Position numbers and translations under genes: made by a program. 24,846 bases of DNA, taken from positions 1-24,846 of the forward strand of contig DAOTXN010000081.1 of the NCBI GenBank assembly GCA_034435435.1, read 5' to 3'. This document shows, piece after piece, positions 1 to 8,200 of the stretch. The notes below the pieces were generated by a model. The model ran no database searches and was not told the origin of the DNA. It saw only the letters and a list, made by a program, of their open reading frames with translations. The stretch is from DAOTXN01 sp034435435. GTDB lineage: Bacteria > Chloroflexota > Anaerolineae > S140-20. Position 1 is the stretch's first letter. Each line of letters opens with the position of its first letter.

Positions 1-33
1 CTCTCGTCTGCCTCGGGCTTTGAGTTCGCGGAT

Positions 34-49
34 ACGCCTTTTTAGGCGT
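34..49. other. Small perfect hairpin near the left edge
   Basis: ACGCCT and AGGCGT pair perfectly over 6 bp around a TTTT loop. No long U-tract follows on either strand, so a terminator is not supported. The rest of 120-300 shows no convincing gene, only a T6 run (161-166) beside a weak GGAAGG/CCTTCC pairing (168-173 with 186-191). Confidence 0.4.
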
Positions 50-57
50 TCTTTCAG

Positions 58-119
58 CGAAACGTTCTATTGACGGTTATCTGGTTGTTAATGTGCTGCG
101 CTTGCGAAACGATCTATTG
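58..119 (-). repeat. Two copies of a short intergenic repeat (left end)
   Basis: Two units of the motif CGAAACGATCTATTG lie at 58-72 (one mismatch, T for A at the eighth base) and 105-119 (exact). They start 47 bp apart. The similarity runs a few bases further in each: the first continues GACGGTT and then GGTTGTTAA, the second continues GC. The same motif occurs three times in the opposite orientation at 24725-24808. It is therefore a dispersed family of this genome. The function is unknown; a regulator-binding iteron or a genome-wide short repeat are both possible. Confidence 0.75.
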
Positions 120-301
120 GCAGGCGACATGTAGGCAAAACGGCTGAATAGGCATACTCGTTTTTTGGGAAGGTGGTGATGTTCCCCTTCCACCGCACCG
201 CTTTCGCCGGGTATGTCATTCAGTGTAGCACAAGACAAAATAAAAGCAAGCCGTTCTCTCCTGAAAGCCGCTGTTTCTCCCGGATGTGGGCAGTGGCACG
301 C

Positions 302-330
302 TTGTTGGAGGTTGAATTTTGAGGTACAAT
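302..330 (+). promoter_or_regulatory. Sigma70-like promoter of the sppA-like operon
   Basis: TTGTTG (302-307) and TACAAT (325-330) are separated by exactly 17 bp. The -10 is preceded by GG, as in the two divergent promoters near 5.05 kb (GGTACAAT). Transcription would start near 337, giving a leader of about 195 nt before the ATG at 532. The call rests on sequence pattern and position only. Confidence 0.6.
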
Positions 331-357
331 TCCAGCGCCTGGGCCAAGTTGTGACCT

Positions 358-521
358 CGTAACTGCTCAGCCCGGTGCTCAAGCCGGGCCCGCGACCCGG
401 CGCTTTGGCGCTGAAATCGCCAGTTTTGGCCGAATCGCGGGTCAGTGCGCAGCCTCCCCGTGGGGCGGACCCGCTCAGGAGCGTGGGGCTGAACAGTTAC
501 GTGACCTCAAAGAAAGTGAGG
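358..521 (+). ncRNA. Candidate structured 5' leader RNA with Shine-Dalgarno hairpin
   Basis: Positions 358-373 pair with 486-501 over 16 bp with one mismatch (C366/A493), closing a folded domain of about 110 nt. Inside are an arm 388-395/435-442, continued by 398-401/429-432 and 406-410/418-422, and a hairpin 472-475/480-483 with a CAGG loop. The octamer GTGACCTC flanks the closing stem on both sides (351-358 and 501-508). The 3' copy can pair CCTCA (505-509) with TGAGG (517-521), which contains the likely ribosome binding site of the gene at 532. The 5' copy could pair with the same GAGG instead. This looks like a translational control leader. I find no core motif of TPP, SAM, cobalamin, T-box, SRP or RNase P RNA. 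The ligand or trigger is unknown. Confidence 0.5.
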
Positions 522-531
522 CGGACAGAAC

Positions 532-1395
532 ATGGGCAAATTGCTTCGTGTCTTTTTTAAAGCGGCGTTGCTGCTGCTGGTCGTCGTTATTCTCCCGTTG
601 TTTCTGGGCCACAAGCTCTCGCTGGCCCTCATCCCCACTCCCCAAGTCGCCGTCATCCGCATCGAGGGCGAAATCTGGGGCGCCTACACAGCCTACGTCA
701 GTCAGGCGCTCGAAGAAGTGGGCAATGACCCGGCCGTGCGCGCCGTCGTGCTCGACATCGTCAGCCCGGGCGGCGAAGTGTCGGCCAGCGAAGGGCTATA
801 TTTCGACGTGCTCGAATTGCGCGAGAAAAAGCCGGTGATCGTCTCGGTGGACGAGATGGCCGCCAGCGGCGCCTATTATATCGCCGCCGCCGCCGACCGC
901 ATCTACGCCAAGCCCGGCTCGATGGTGGGCAGCATCGGCGTGATTGCCCTGCTGCCCTCCAACGACCTGGTGGACGAGCAGCTCATCACCACCGGTCCGT
1001 TCAAGCTCTCCGGCGGGGCGCAGGTGGCCTACATTCGCCAGATGGAGACGCTCAAAGAAACCTTTCTGGCGGCCATCATGGCCCAACGCGCCGACCGCCT
1101 GCAAGTCGGGCCAGAGCTGCTCTCGCGGGCCGAAATCTATCTGGGCCTGCAAGCCCAGCAGATGGGGCTGATCGACGCGCTTGGCTCGCAGACTGAGGCC
1201 ATCACCGCCGCGGCCGAAATGGCGCACATTCATAACTATCGCATCGTGGATCGCACACCCACTCTGCCCGACTGGTTCTTCTGGTACGCCTCGCAGCAGG
1301 GAGCCGACGCACCCCGCACGGCGGCCACCGTCGCCGCGCCGCCGGAAGACTTGCCTCCTGGCTTGTACTATCGTTACGTCGAGCCGCTGCAATAA
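532..1395 (+). CDS. sppA: SppA-type membrane-bound serine peptidase (family S49)
   Basis: A 287-residue protein that probably cleaves signal peptides or other membrane-associated peptides. An N-terminal membrane segment (about residues 7-30) is followed by one S49 peptidase domain. The nucleophile is most likely Ser112 in MAASGAYYIA, and the general base Lys158 in TTGPFKLSGG. The Ser-to-Lys spacing of 46 residues fits the Ser-Lys dyad of the short Gram-positive and archaeal SppA enzymes rather than the double-length E. coli form. Other family signatures are DIVSPGGEV (75-83) and VGSIGV (132-137). The last 45 residues are Pro/Ala-rich and not conserved in the family. The ATG at 532 has GTGAGG at 516-521, and that site can be hidden in a hairpin of the leader RNA. 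The next gene begins 30 bp downstream, so the two are probably co-transcribed. Confidence 0.88.
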   Translation: MGKLLRVFFKAALLLLVVVILPLFLGHKLSLALIPTPQVAVIRIEGEIWGAYTAYVSQALEEVGNDPAVRAVVLDIVSPGGEVSASEGLYFDVLELREKKPVIVSVDEMAASGAYYIAAAADRIYAKPGSMVGSIGVIALLPSNDLVDEQLITTGPFKLSGGAQVAYIRQMETLKETFLAAIMAQRADRLQVGPELLSRAEIYLGLQAQQMGLIDALGSQTEAITAAAEMAHIHNYRIVDRTPTLPDWFFWYASQQGADAPRTAATVAAPPEDLPPGLYYRYVEPLQ

Positions 1396-1425
1396 TCGCC
1401 ACTGCGGTAGCAAAAGGAGCGCGTC

Positions 1426-3699
1426 ATGTTGAAAAAAGCCCTCGTTACTCTCCTGGCGCTGGTCGTCATGCTTGTTCTGTTCCTGTTGCCTACAGCAATC
1501 CGCCGCGGATATTATTACGACGGAGAGTTTGAAACCCGCGAGATCCCGCGCCCCAAGCTAGAGACCATTGCCGTTTCTGCTCCCGAAATGCCCGCTTTTG
1601 AGGATCGCTTTGACCCAACCGCCGCCGGCGCGATCCTACTCGACGCGGCCCACGAGAACCGTTTCGACGTGTCCGAGCTGAGCGTGTTGCAGGCGCGCCT
1701 GTCGGCCCGCGGCCAACGCCTCGAGCTGCTCGAGTCGGTGTGGGACCTGCCCGCCAAGCTGCGCTACGCCAAGGCCCTCGTCGTCATCTCGCCCGGCGAG
1801 TCCTTCGCCACGGACGAAATCCAGCAGCTCGAAGATTTTGTAGAAAAGGGCGGGCGGCTGTTGCTGATTACCGACCCCACTCGCTTTGGCCTGCGCTTCG
1901 ACGACTATGGCTACGTGCTGGGGCTGGACAGCGACGTGATGTACATCAACGAGCTGGCAGCCCGCTTTGGGCTGGTTTTCCAGTCCGACTATTTGTACAA
2001 CACGGTCGAGCACGAGGGGAACTATCGCAACATCAAGTTGACTGAATTGGCCGAAACCGATTTGACAGCCGGTGTGGAACAGCTCGTCTTTTACGCCACG
2101 CACTCGATTCGTTCCGACCAGACAGCGCTCGTCGTCGCCGGCGGCGAGACCCGTTCCAGCAGCAGCGAGCGCATCGAAGAATTGGCCGTGGCGACGCTGG
2201 CTGCCGACGGCGCTGTGCTGGCGCTGGGCGACCTGACCTTTATGGTCGAACCGCAAAACGCGGTATACGACAATGAGCTCTTTATCGCCCACATCGCCGA
2301 CTGGCTCAGCGGCGGCGAACGGCGCTACGAGTTGGCCGATTTTCCGTTCTTTTTCGCCGAGCAAGTGGACCTGATCTACACCGACGCGCCGCTGCTAGAT
2401 ACCGACCTGTTGGTCGGCAGCACCGCGCTGCAAGCCTATTTTGCCGGTGTGGGTAAGGAGCTGGCTGTGCGCGACCAGGAGGATCCAACCCGCGACACGC
2501 TCTTTTTGGGGGTGTACGCGCACACCCAAGACGTGAGCAACTATCTCGCCGCCGCCGGCGTGGCGCTGACGGTCGTCACACCCACCGCAGCGACGCCGGT
2601 CCCGACCCCTACCCTCGACCTCAGCGCAACGGTCACCGGAACGGAAGAATCCACGTTGACAACCACGGTCGAGCTGACCGGCGTCATCTCTCTCTCCCCG
2701 ACCGTGCGCAGCCGGGTCGAGATCACCACTGTGGGACAAATCGTTGTGACCGGCACGGCCCTGCTGGCCCTGCAAACCGACGGCGAGCGCCACGTGCTGA
2801 CCGTGCTGGCCTACACCGAAACCGGGCTAGACAACGTCGTGGAACGCTTGACCCAAAGCGGATTGGGCGAGTGTTTGATTTTGGAAGCGGCCAGCGGTCC
2901 CAATGTGACCCTGGCCCTATGTCCCACCGGTGAGGTAGCGGAAGGAGAAGGAGAAGGCGGCTGGCAAGGGGATGAAACTGAACCTACGCCGACGGCGACG
3001 CCCGCGCCCGACTTGCTCCCCACGCCTGTCCCCACCGGCACACAGCCCACCGAAACGCCCGTCGGCGAGCCGGAAGGTAAGATTTTTGTCGTCGCGTTGG
3101 ACGACGGCGAGCCGCGCTACGACGGACTGACTGGCGCTGAGGATTTCGCGGAGATTCTGGACGACCGTTTTGAGGTCACGGTGTGGAGCGTGGCCCGCGA
3201 CGGGCTGCCGGGTGAAGATGAGGCGGCGGGCCATGACCTGCTCATCCTGGCCAAGGGCGACTTTGAGGGCGCGCTGGGCGATGCCTTTAGCGAATGGCTG
3301 GGTAACGTGATGTTGGCCGGGACGCCGGTCATTCTGTCGGGCGCGTATTTTGACGAGAGCGCCGAGCTGGCCGTGCAGCGCGACATCCAGGTGGAAGATG
3401 CTGCGCACCCCTTGGCGCAGGGCTTTGCGCCGGATGAGGTGATCACTTTTGTGGCGTCGCCGTCTGGCCGCGAGTACGAGATCGGCGTGGTGGACGCCGA
3501 AACTGAGGAAGGCGGCCAAATCGTGTTCGTGCGCGGGCCGGATAGCGAGACCGCCGGCGCGGCTTCGATTGTGGTGTTAGACGACTTGCTGGGGATTCGG
3601 ATCGCGTTGATCGGTTTTCCGGTCTATCTGCTGCCCGAAGAGGCCAGGACCCGGCTGGTGAATAATACGGTGGATTGGGCGTTGGGGCAAAGCGAGTAG
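1426..3699 (+). CDS. Membrane-anchored DUF4350-like protein with two Rossmann-like domains
   Basis: 757 residues, starting after a good AAAGGAG. One N-terminal membrane segment (about 4-24) is followed by a large extracytoplasmic part. Residues about 65-310 look like a DUF4350/GATase1-like domain: a strand AILLDAAHENRFDVSEL, then ALVVISPGESF, then a segment ending GGRLLLITDP. A Pro/Thr-rich linker begins near 385, and a second one (about 517-553, with TPTATPAPDLLPTPVPTGT) leads to a second, similar alpha/beta domain (about 555-757) with KIFVVALDDG and DLLILAKGDF. No catalytic triad is evident in either. DUF4350 proteins often sit beside membrane transport or motility components; here the partner is an SppA peptidase, so a role in membrane protein quality control or surface processing is a guess. 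The TPTATP-type linkers are typical of secreted Chloroflexota proteins. Confidence 0.7.
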   Translation: MLKKALVTLLALVVMLVLFLLPTAIRRGYYYDGEFETREIPRPKLETIAVSAPEMPAFEDRFDPTAAGAILLDAAHENRFDVSELSVLQARLSARGQRLELLESVWDLPAKLRYAKALVVISPGESFATDEIQQLEDFVEKGGRLLLITDPTRFGLRFDDYGYVLGLDSDVMYINELAARFGLVFQSDYLYNTVEHEGNYRNIKLTELAETDLTAGVEQLVFYATHSIRSDQTALVVAGGETRSSSSERIEELAVATLAADGAVLALGDLTFMVEPQNAVYDNELFIAHIADWLSGGERRYELADFPFFFAEQVDLIYTDAPLLDTDLLVGSTALQAYFAGVGKELAVRDQEDPTRDTLFLGVYAHTQDVSNYLAAAGVALTVVTPTAATPVPTPTLDLSATVTGTEESTLTTTVELTGVISLSPTVRSRVEITTVGQIVVTGTALLALQTDGERHVLTVLAYTETGLDNVVERLTQSGLGECLILEAASGPNVTLALCPTGEVAEGEGEGGWQGDETEPTPTATPAPDLLPTPVPTGTQPTETPVGEPEGKIFVVALDDGEPRYDGLTGAEDFAEILDDRFEVTVWSVARDGLPGEDEAAGHDLLILAKGDFEGALGDAFSEWLGNVMLAGTPVILSGAYFDESAELAVQRDIQVEDAAHPLAQGFAPDEVITFVASPSGREYEIGVVDAETEEGGQIVFVRGPDSETAGAASIVVLDDLLGIRIALIGFPVYLLPEEARTRLVNNTVDWALGQSE

Positions 3700-3788
3700 C
3701 AGGGGGCTGGCAAGCGCCCAAGCGCTACATTGCGTCAAAGATTGATTGCGCGGACGCCAGATTTTCGCGCGACTGTGGCAAGGCCCCG

Positions 3789-4991
3789 TTATTTTAACAC
3801 GACCCCACACACCGATACCCACGACGCGCCGTTTTGATCGGCCGGGCAGCGCTCATAGCCCGCCCGCTCGCCCCTCGTCTCGCCCAGCAGCCGCAGCGTC
3901 AGGTAGATCGGGGCCAGCCCGCATACATTGCGCCGATCCTGTTCGGTCTCGATCTGACGGTAAAAGGCCTGCGCGTCGCCGGCGCAAATGGTCTCGATGA
4001 GCGCGTCGTCGGCGGCCAACAGGCGCGCCCGCCCCACAAAATCCACCGGCGCGGGGTCGCCAAAAGCCGGGCCGACGTGGGCCAGGTCGCCGGCCGCGAT
4101 GACCAGCGCCGACCGTCCCGCCAAGGCTTTCTGCAAAGCCGCCAGCGCGCGAGCAAAGGTAGGATCGTCTCCTGGCTCAAACGGGGTGCTGATAAAGTGC
4201 TGGAACGAGCCGCACAGAATGGGCGCTAATTGGATGGGTCGGCGCTCGCGCACGTGGTGTAACCAGACGGCGGCCAATTCGACCGAGTGCTCGCCGATGT
4301 GGTGCAGTTCTTGTTCAAAGGCAAACTGGGGGCCGATGGCCTCGGCCAGAGCGTCTACTACGTCGGCGGCGGTGGGCAGCACGCCGTAGGGTGTGGCGTA
4401 GTTTTGGCGGGTCAGCGTCAGTGTGCCCTGGCTGCCGTTGTGATCGGTGCCAAATATCACCGCTACCTCGGCCTGGCGGGCAGCCTGGGTCATGCGGCTC
4501 CACACCTCCGCGTAGACCGGTCCGCCGCGCTCATAGTCAATGTGTGGGCTGACCAAACCCCGCCCGGCAAAGGGCGCGACCTGTTCCAGACTTGCCAGGT
4601 AATGATCCAACATCGCTTGCAATTGATCGGGGTCAGTGGGATAGCTGGTCCCAGCCGAGATCGGTTGTCGAAAAGGAGCCTGGCGATAATCGGTCAGCGC
4701 GGCGTCACAGGCTTGCGAAAAACGCTCACTGTCGAGCAGCAGCGCCCGGTCCAGTTGGTCAACGATCTGCTCCAATTCGCCACTGGTCACGCGCACACCC
4801 GCCCGCACCATCAAGGCGGCGCGCAATTCGTCCAGGCTGCGTGTGCCGTCCATCAGACCCAGCGCCGGCCCCAGTTGGCGCGAGACGACCGTCACGCGCT
4901 CGGTGATGTGCAAGGGATCGCGCAGCATCAAGGCCGGTTGGCCTTGATGGACGAGTGGATGGATTTGAAGGGCGCGCAGTTTGGGCTTCAT
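3789..4991 (-). CDS. MEMO family protein (AmmeMemoRadiSam system protein B-like)
   Basis: 400 residues from the preferred start at 4991. An AGGAG at 5002-5006 precedes that ATG by 10 nt, and a promoter at 5017-5045 predicts a transcript beginning near 5010, so the longer reading frame (from 5099) lies outside the mRNA. An N-terminal part (about 1-110) has a PqqD-like look (GLMDGTRSLDEL). The MEMO domain follows with SPHIDYERGG (His150), GTDHNGS (His184), EHSVE (His235), GDLAHVG (His305) and NVCGLAP (Cys357), the expected metal and active-site residues. MEMO proteins are related to class III nonheme iron dioxygenases; their prokaryotic role, often beside an AMMECR1 protein and a radical SAM enzyme, is poorly defined. 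Neither partner is in this window. The gene converges on the DUF4350 gene with an 89-bp gap that has no clear terminator. Confidence 0.85.
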   Translation of the reverse strand: MKPKLRALQIHPLVHQGQPALMLRDPLHITERVTVVSRQLGPALGLMDGTRSLDELRAALMVRAGVRVTSGELEQIVDQLDRALLLDSERFSQACDAALTDYRQAPFRQPISAGTSYPTDPDQLQAMLDHYLASLEQVAPFAGRGLVSPHIDYERGGPVYAEVWSRMTQAARQAEVAVIFGTDHNGSQGTLTLTRQNYATPYGVLPTAADVVDALAEAIGPQFAFEQELHHIGEHSVELAAVWLHHVRERRPIQLAPILCGSFQHFISTPFEPGDDPTFARALAALQKALAGRSALVIAAGDLAHVGPAFGDPAPVDFVGRARLLAADDALIETICAGDAQAFYRQIETEQDRRNVCGLAPIYLTLRLLGETRGERAGYERCPADQNGASWVSVCGVVLK

Positions 4992-5016
4992 ACACATTCG
5001 GCTCCTGACCACGCGC

Positions 5017-5045
5017 ATTGTACCTGGTCTTGTGTGAAACGGCAA
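5017..5045 (-). promoter_or_regulatory. Promoter of the MEMO-like gene
   Basis: Reading on the minus strand, TTGCCG (5045-5040) and TACAAT (5022-5017) are 17 bp apart. The expected start is near 5010, leaving a very short leader with AGGAG at 5006-5002 and ATG at 4991. It is a near mirror copy of the plus-strand promoter at 5072-5100. Confidence 0.65.
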
Positions 5046-5071
5046 GTCATGAGCCAACCTAGACCCATCGC

Positions 5072-5100
5072 TTGTCGTTTTGCAGTGGTCCGGGTACAAT
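5072..5100 (+). promoter_or_regulatory. Promoter of the 1701-residue secreted protein
   Basis: TTGTCG (5072-5077), a 17-bp spacer and TACAAT (5095-5100). The block 5071-5102 matches the reverse complement of 5015-5046 at 24 of 32 positions, including -35, -10 and the flanking GG and GC. The resulting leader is about 155 nt. It contains a second possible -10 (TATAAT, 5179-5184) with no good -35, and a small palindrome CATCATGATG (5206-5215). Confidence 0.6.
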
Positions 5101-5261
5101 GCAGAAGACCATCTCGGCCTGGGCGCGACTCTGATGAAATCCTAAGCTCTTTTTAACCCTATTCCTACTTTTCTTGTTTATAATCTGGAACATGTGTGGG
5201 TATGCCATCATGATGCCTGGACCGCGCTCAAATCCTCGAATAGCTCAGGAGATGAACTAGA

Positions 5262-8200
5262 ATGAAAAATCGGACTCTTGTTCTCATGATTTGCGTCCTT
5301 GGAATAACCACGTTGCTCCTGCCCCAAGCCCTCACGGCGTTCGCCCAGGACTGGACGGAGCTTTCGCCAGACGTGGATGGGGATGGTTTGCTCAACGAAT
5401 TAGAATCCCCGCCCGGCTGGTACAACGCCGCTGGCGGGCCGTTCGCCACCGATCCGCTCGACGCCGACAGCGACGATGACGGCCTCTCCGATGGTGAAGA
5501 AAAGCTCTTTGGCGCAGACCCACTCGATGACCAAGATCCAGGGATTTATTTTAGATACCGGGACGAATACAAAACCAAAGAGTATTTCAAGACAGCCGCT
5601 CAGAACCCCATCTATCCTCCGGATGCAGGGAACGTTTTTCCCAAGCGCGCCGGATATGCTTATTTACTTTTCCGGCAGGCCGGCGATAAATATCTGATGG
5701 CGCCCGAAAACGGGGACGGCGGGATGGTGGCCCGGCGCGGGACCACCCTGTACATCGGCGGGCCGGCCGACGCCAGCCTCACTTTCACCGGGGCCGGGCT
5801 GACCGACCTGGCCTCCTACACCACAAAGGACCTGTATGGCGGCGGCTGGGTGGTGAATCTGCCCACGGACGGCACGGTCGGCGCGTACACCGCGACGGTG
5901 GCTTACGATGGCTGGCAGACCGAGATGCCGCTGTACGTCATTTTCGAGTTGCCTGCCGATCTCACCCAAGATCAAATCGACGCCTATCTCTACGACGACG
6001 ACCCCACCGACCTGCGCGACGAAGTGGCCGCCATCTGGCGCACCCGTGATGATAACGACCCCTTTAACGATGGATATCGCCAGGCCTATGGGTGGGCGCA
6101 GGCTTTTTGGACCGACCAGTATCAAAAGTATATTTTGGTGGATCAGGTGATGCCTCGCATTCACGGCAAGACCACCCACGCCTCTGCGCTTACGACACTG
6201 TCGGATGCCGCAGATGACGAAGTCCGAGTGGATTATGTGAACTATATCGAAACCAGTATGTACCGATCATTGTACAGGACCTGGGATGGAACCGGCTGGA
6301 CGCAGATCGGCTCTCCCTGCCAGAACCAGGCCGGTACGTTAACCGGTTTTCTGCGCGCGGCGGGCATCCCTGCCTCCCCCTTTATCACCAGTTGGGCCAG
6401 CATGACCAGCGATTACGACACTTCGGTGAAGGTGTGGTTCGACAACCAGTGGTGGGGTGCGCGTAGCTATAGCCGGTCAGAGACAAATGTACTATATCAG
6501 TATTATCCCTTTAGGGGAGGCGACACCAACCACACTTATCTAAGAGACTGGGATACCAGAGGGGGCTACAGGGAAAGCTCGGGCGACATCATAGCCGGCG
6601 TCAACGAGAATTGGGTGCTTGAAGAATGGCGCCCCAAGAACGTCGGCGAAACCTGTCCGTTGGGGCAATCTACAGACGGTCTGGAATGTTTCGAGGGCGG
6701 GACGGTCAGCACTAAATGGCAGCCCGACGCGTATATGATCAGCCAGGCCCGCGATTGGTTTTGGAAGAGCATCCGGCCGATGTACCTGAACCAAAAGACG
6801 CCCTATGTGGACACGTTGGCCTCCTTACTCTGGATCGGCGACGCCTGGCTACCTACGGGCTGGCCCGCCAGCTACGACACGACCGGTCACCCGGATGATC
6901 CTTGCACCGGCGGGTGCCCTGAAAACTGGCCCATCGAACCCAAGGTCGAGGCCTGTCCCGCTGGCTATCTGGGAATCTGTCCCTATCCCGACTTGGTAGG
7001 GATGGCGGCTATGCAGATGTTCGAGACGATCGTCGAGACGCATCAGGTGTCCGTGGACTCTTCCAAACGCGTGCAATTCGGGGCCGACCAAGCTCTCTTG
7101 ACCGACGTCTATGCACATCGCGGCGTGGACCGGGATAGCGACGGACGCTACGAGGCCCTTGCCATTGACGTAGGTCTGAACGTCGTTCAGCCCGCCGTAT
7201 ATCGGGTCGAGGGCGACCTGTACGACGGCGCGGAGCGCTTCGTCGGTCACGCCTCCTGGACCGGCGCTGGTGAGACGGCTGCGCTGGTTTTCGACTTGAA
7301 CAAGACCACGCCGCCTTTTACCCTCAAGCGTGTGCACCTCTTGGACGCCGGCAATGTTTTGCTCGACTCGCGCCACTATAACCCCTACACTGTGGCTACG
7401 TTGAACGGCCCGGTGGATCAAGGCGCGATCAGCGTGGGCGGTCTGCCGAGCGTCAAGTACATCACCTTGGGCGAGCACATCACCCCCACCCAGGTCTTTA
7501 CGCACACGCTTGCCGACCTGGACGGCGATACCCTGGCCGACCAACTCATCGTCGGCGTGCAGGTGCAAGTGACTCAGGCCGACAATTACCGCGTAGAGGG
7601 CTGGCTCGAAGCGCCCGACGGCTCGCTCATCGTCTACGCCCTCGGAGACGCGACCTCTCTGAACACCGGTTTGCACACGCTCCTGCTTCCCTTTGACGGG
7701 CGGGCCGTCAGCGGCAACGGCGTGGACGGCCCCTACACGGTCGTCGCCCTGCGCATCCTGGATGGCGACGCCAACTATACGGTTCTCGACGAGCTGCATG
7801 AGACCGGCTTGAACCTGGACTACGAGGCGGCCGACTTTGACCCGGCCACCGACGTCGCTACCCACTTTAGTGACGATATGGAGAGCGGCGGCGCCAATTG
7901 GGACAGCCAACTGCCGTGGGCGCGGGTCAACCAGACCTGGCCGGTCGCTTCGTGGGTGTGGCGGGCCAATACCACCACCCCTGGCGTGGGCCAGCTCACG
8001 CTCAAAGACACGCTGGCCATCAATCTGTCCGACTATGCCCAGCCGGTGCTGCGCTTTGACGCCACCTACAATATGCCCGACGCCGACAACGCCGGTTACG
8101 TCGAAGTTTCAACCAACGGTCTGACCTGGACCAAAGTGGCTACCTTGACCAACGCGCTGGACCGTTGGGCCACCATGGTCCTGCCATTGAGCGACTATGG

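Noticed and set aside
77..382. Minus-strand gene of 101 codons in the left intergenic region
   Set aside because: No recognisable domain or binding site; it overlaps the repeat copies, the promoter and the start of the structured leader.
337..531. Known riboswitch, 6S, SRP or tRNA-like RNA in the leader
   Set aside because: None of the conserved cores that I know for these (for example TPP, SAM, cobalamin boxes, SRP loop, T-psi-C loop) can be read in the sequence, so it is left as an unassigned structured leader.
3696..3788. Bidirectional terminator between the DUF4350 and MEMO genes
   Set aside because: Only an imperfect hairpin (near 3697-3727) with a mismatch and no U-run on either strand; too weak to list.
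4287..5156. Plus-strand frame of 289 codons overlapping the MEMO gene
   Set aside because: Antisense shadow of a well-supported gene with conserved MEMO residues; it runs over both promoters.
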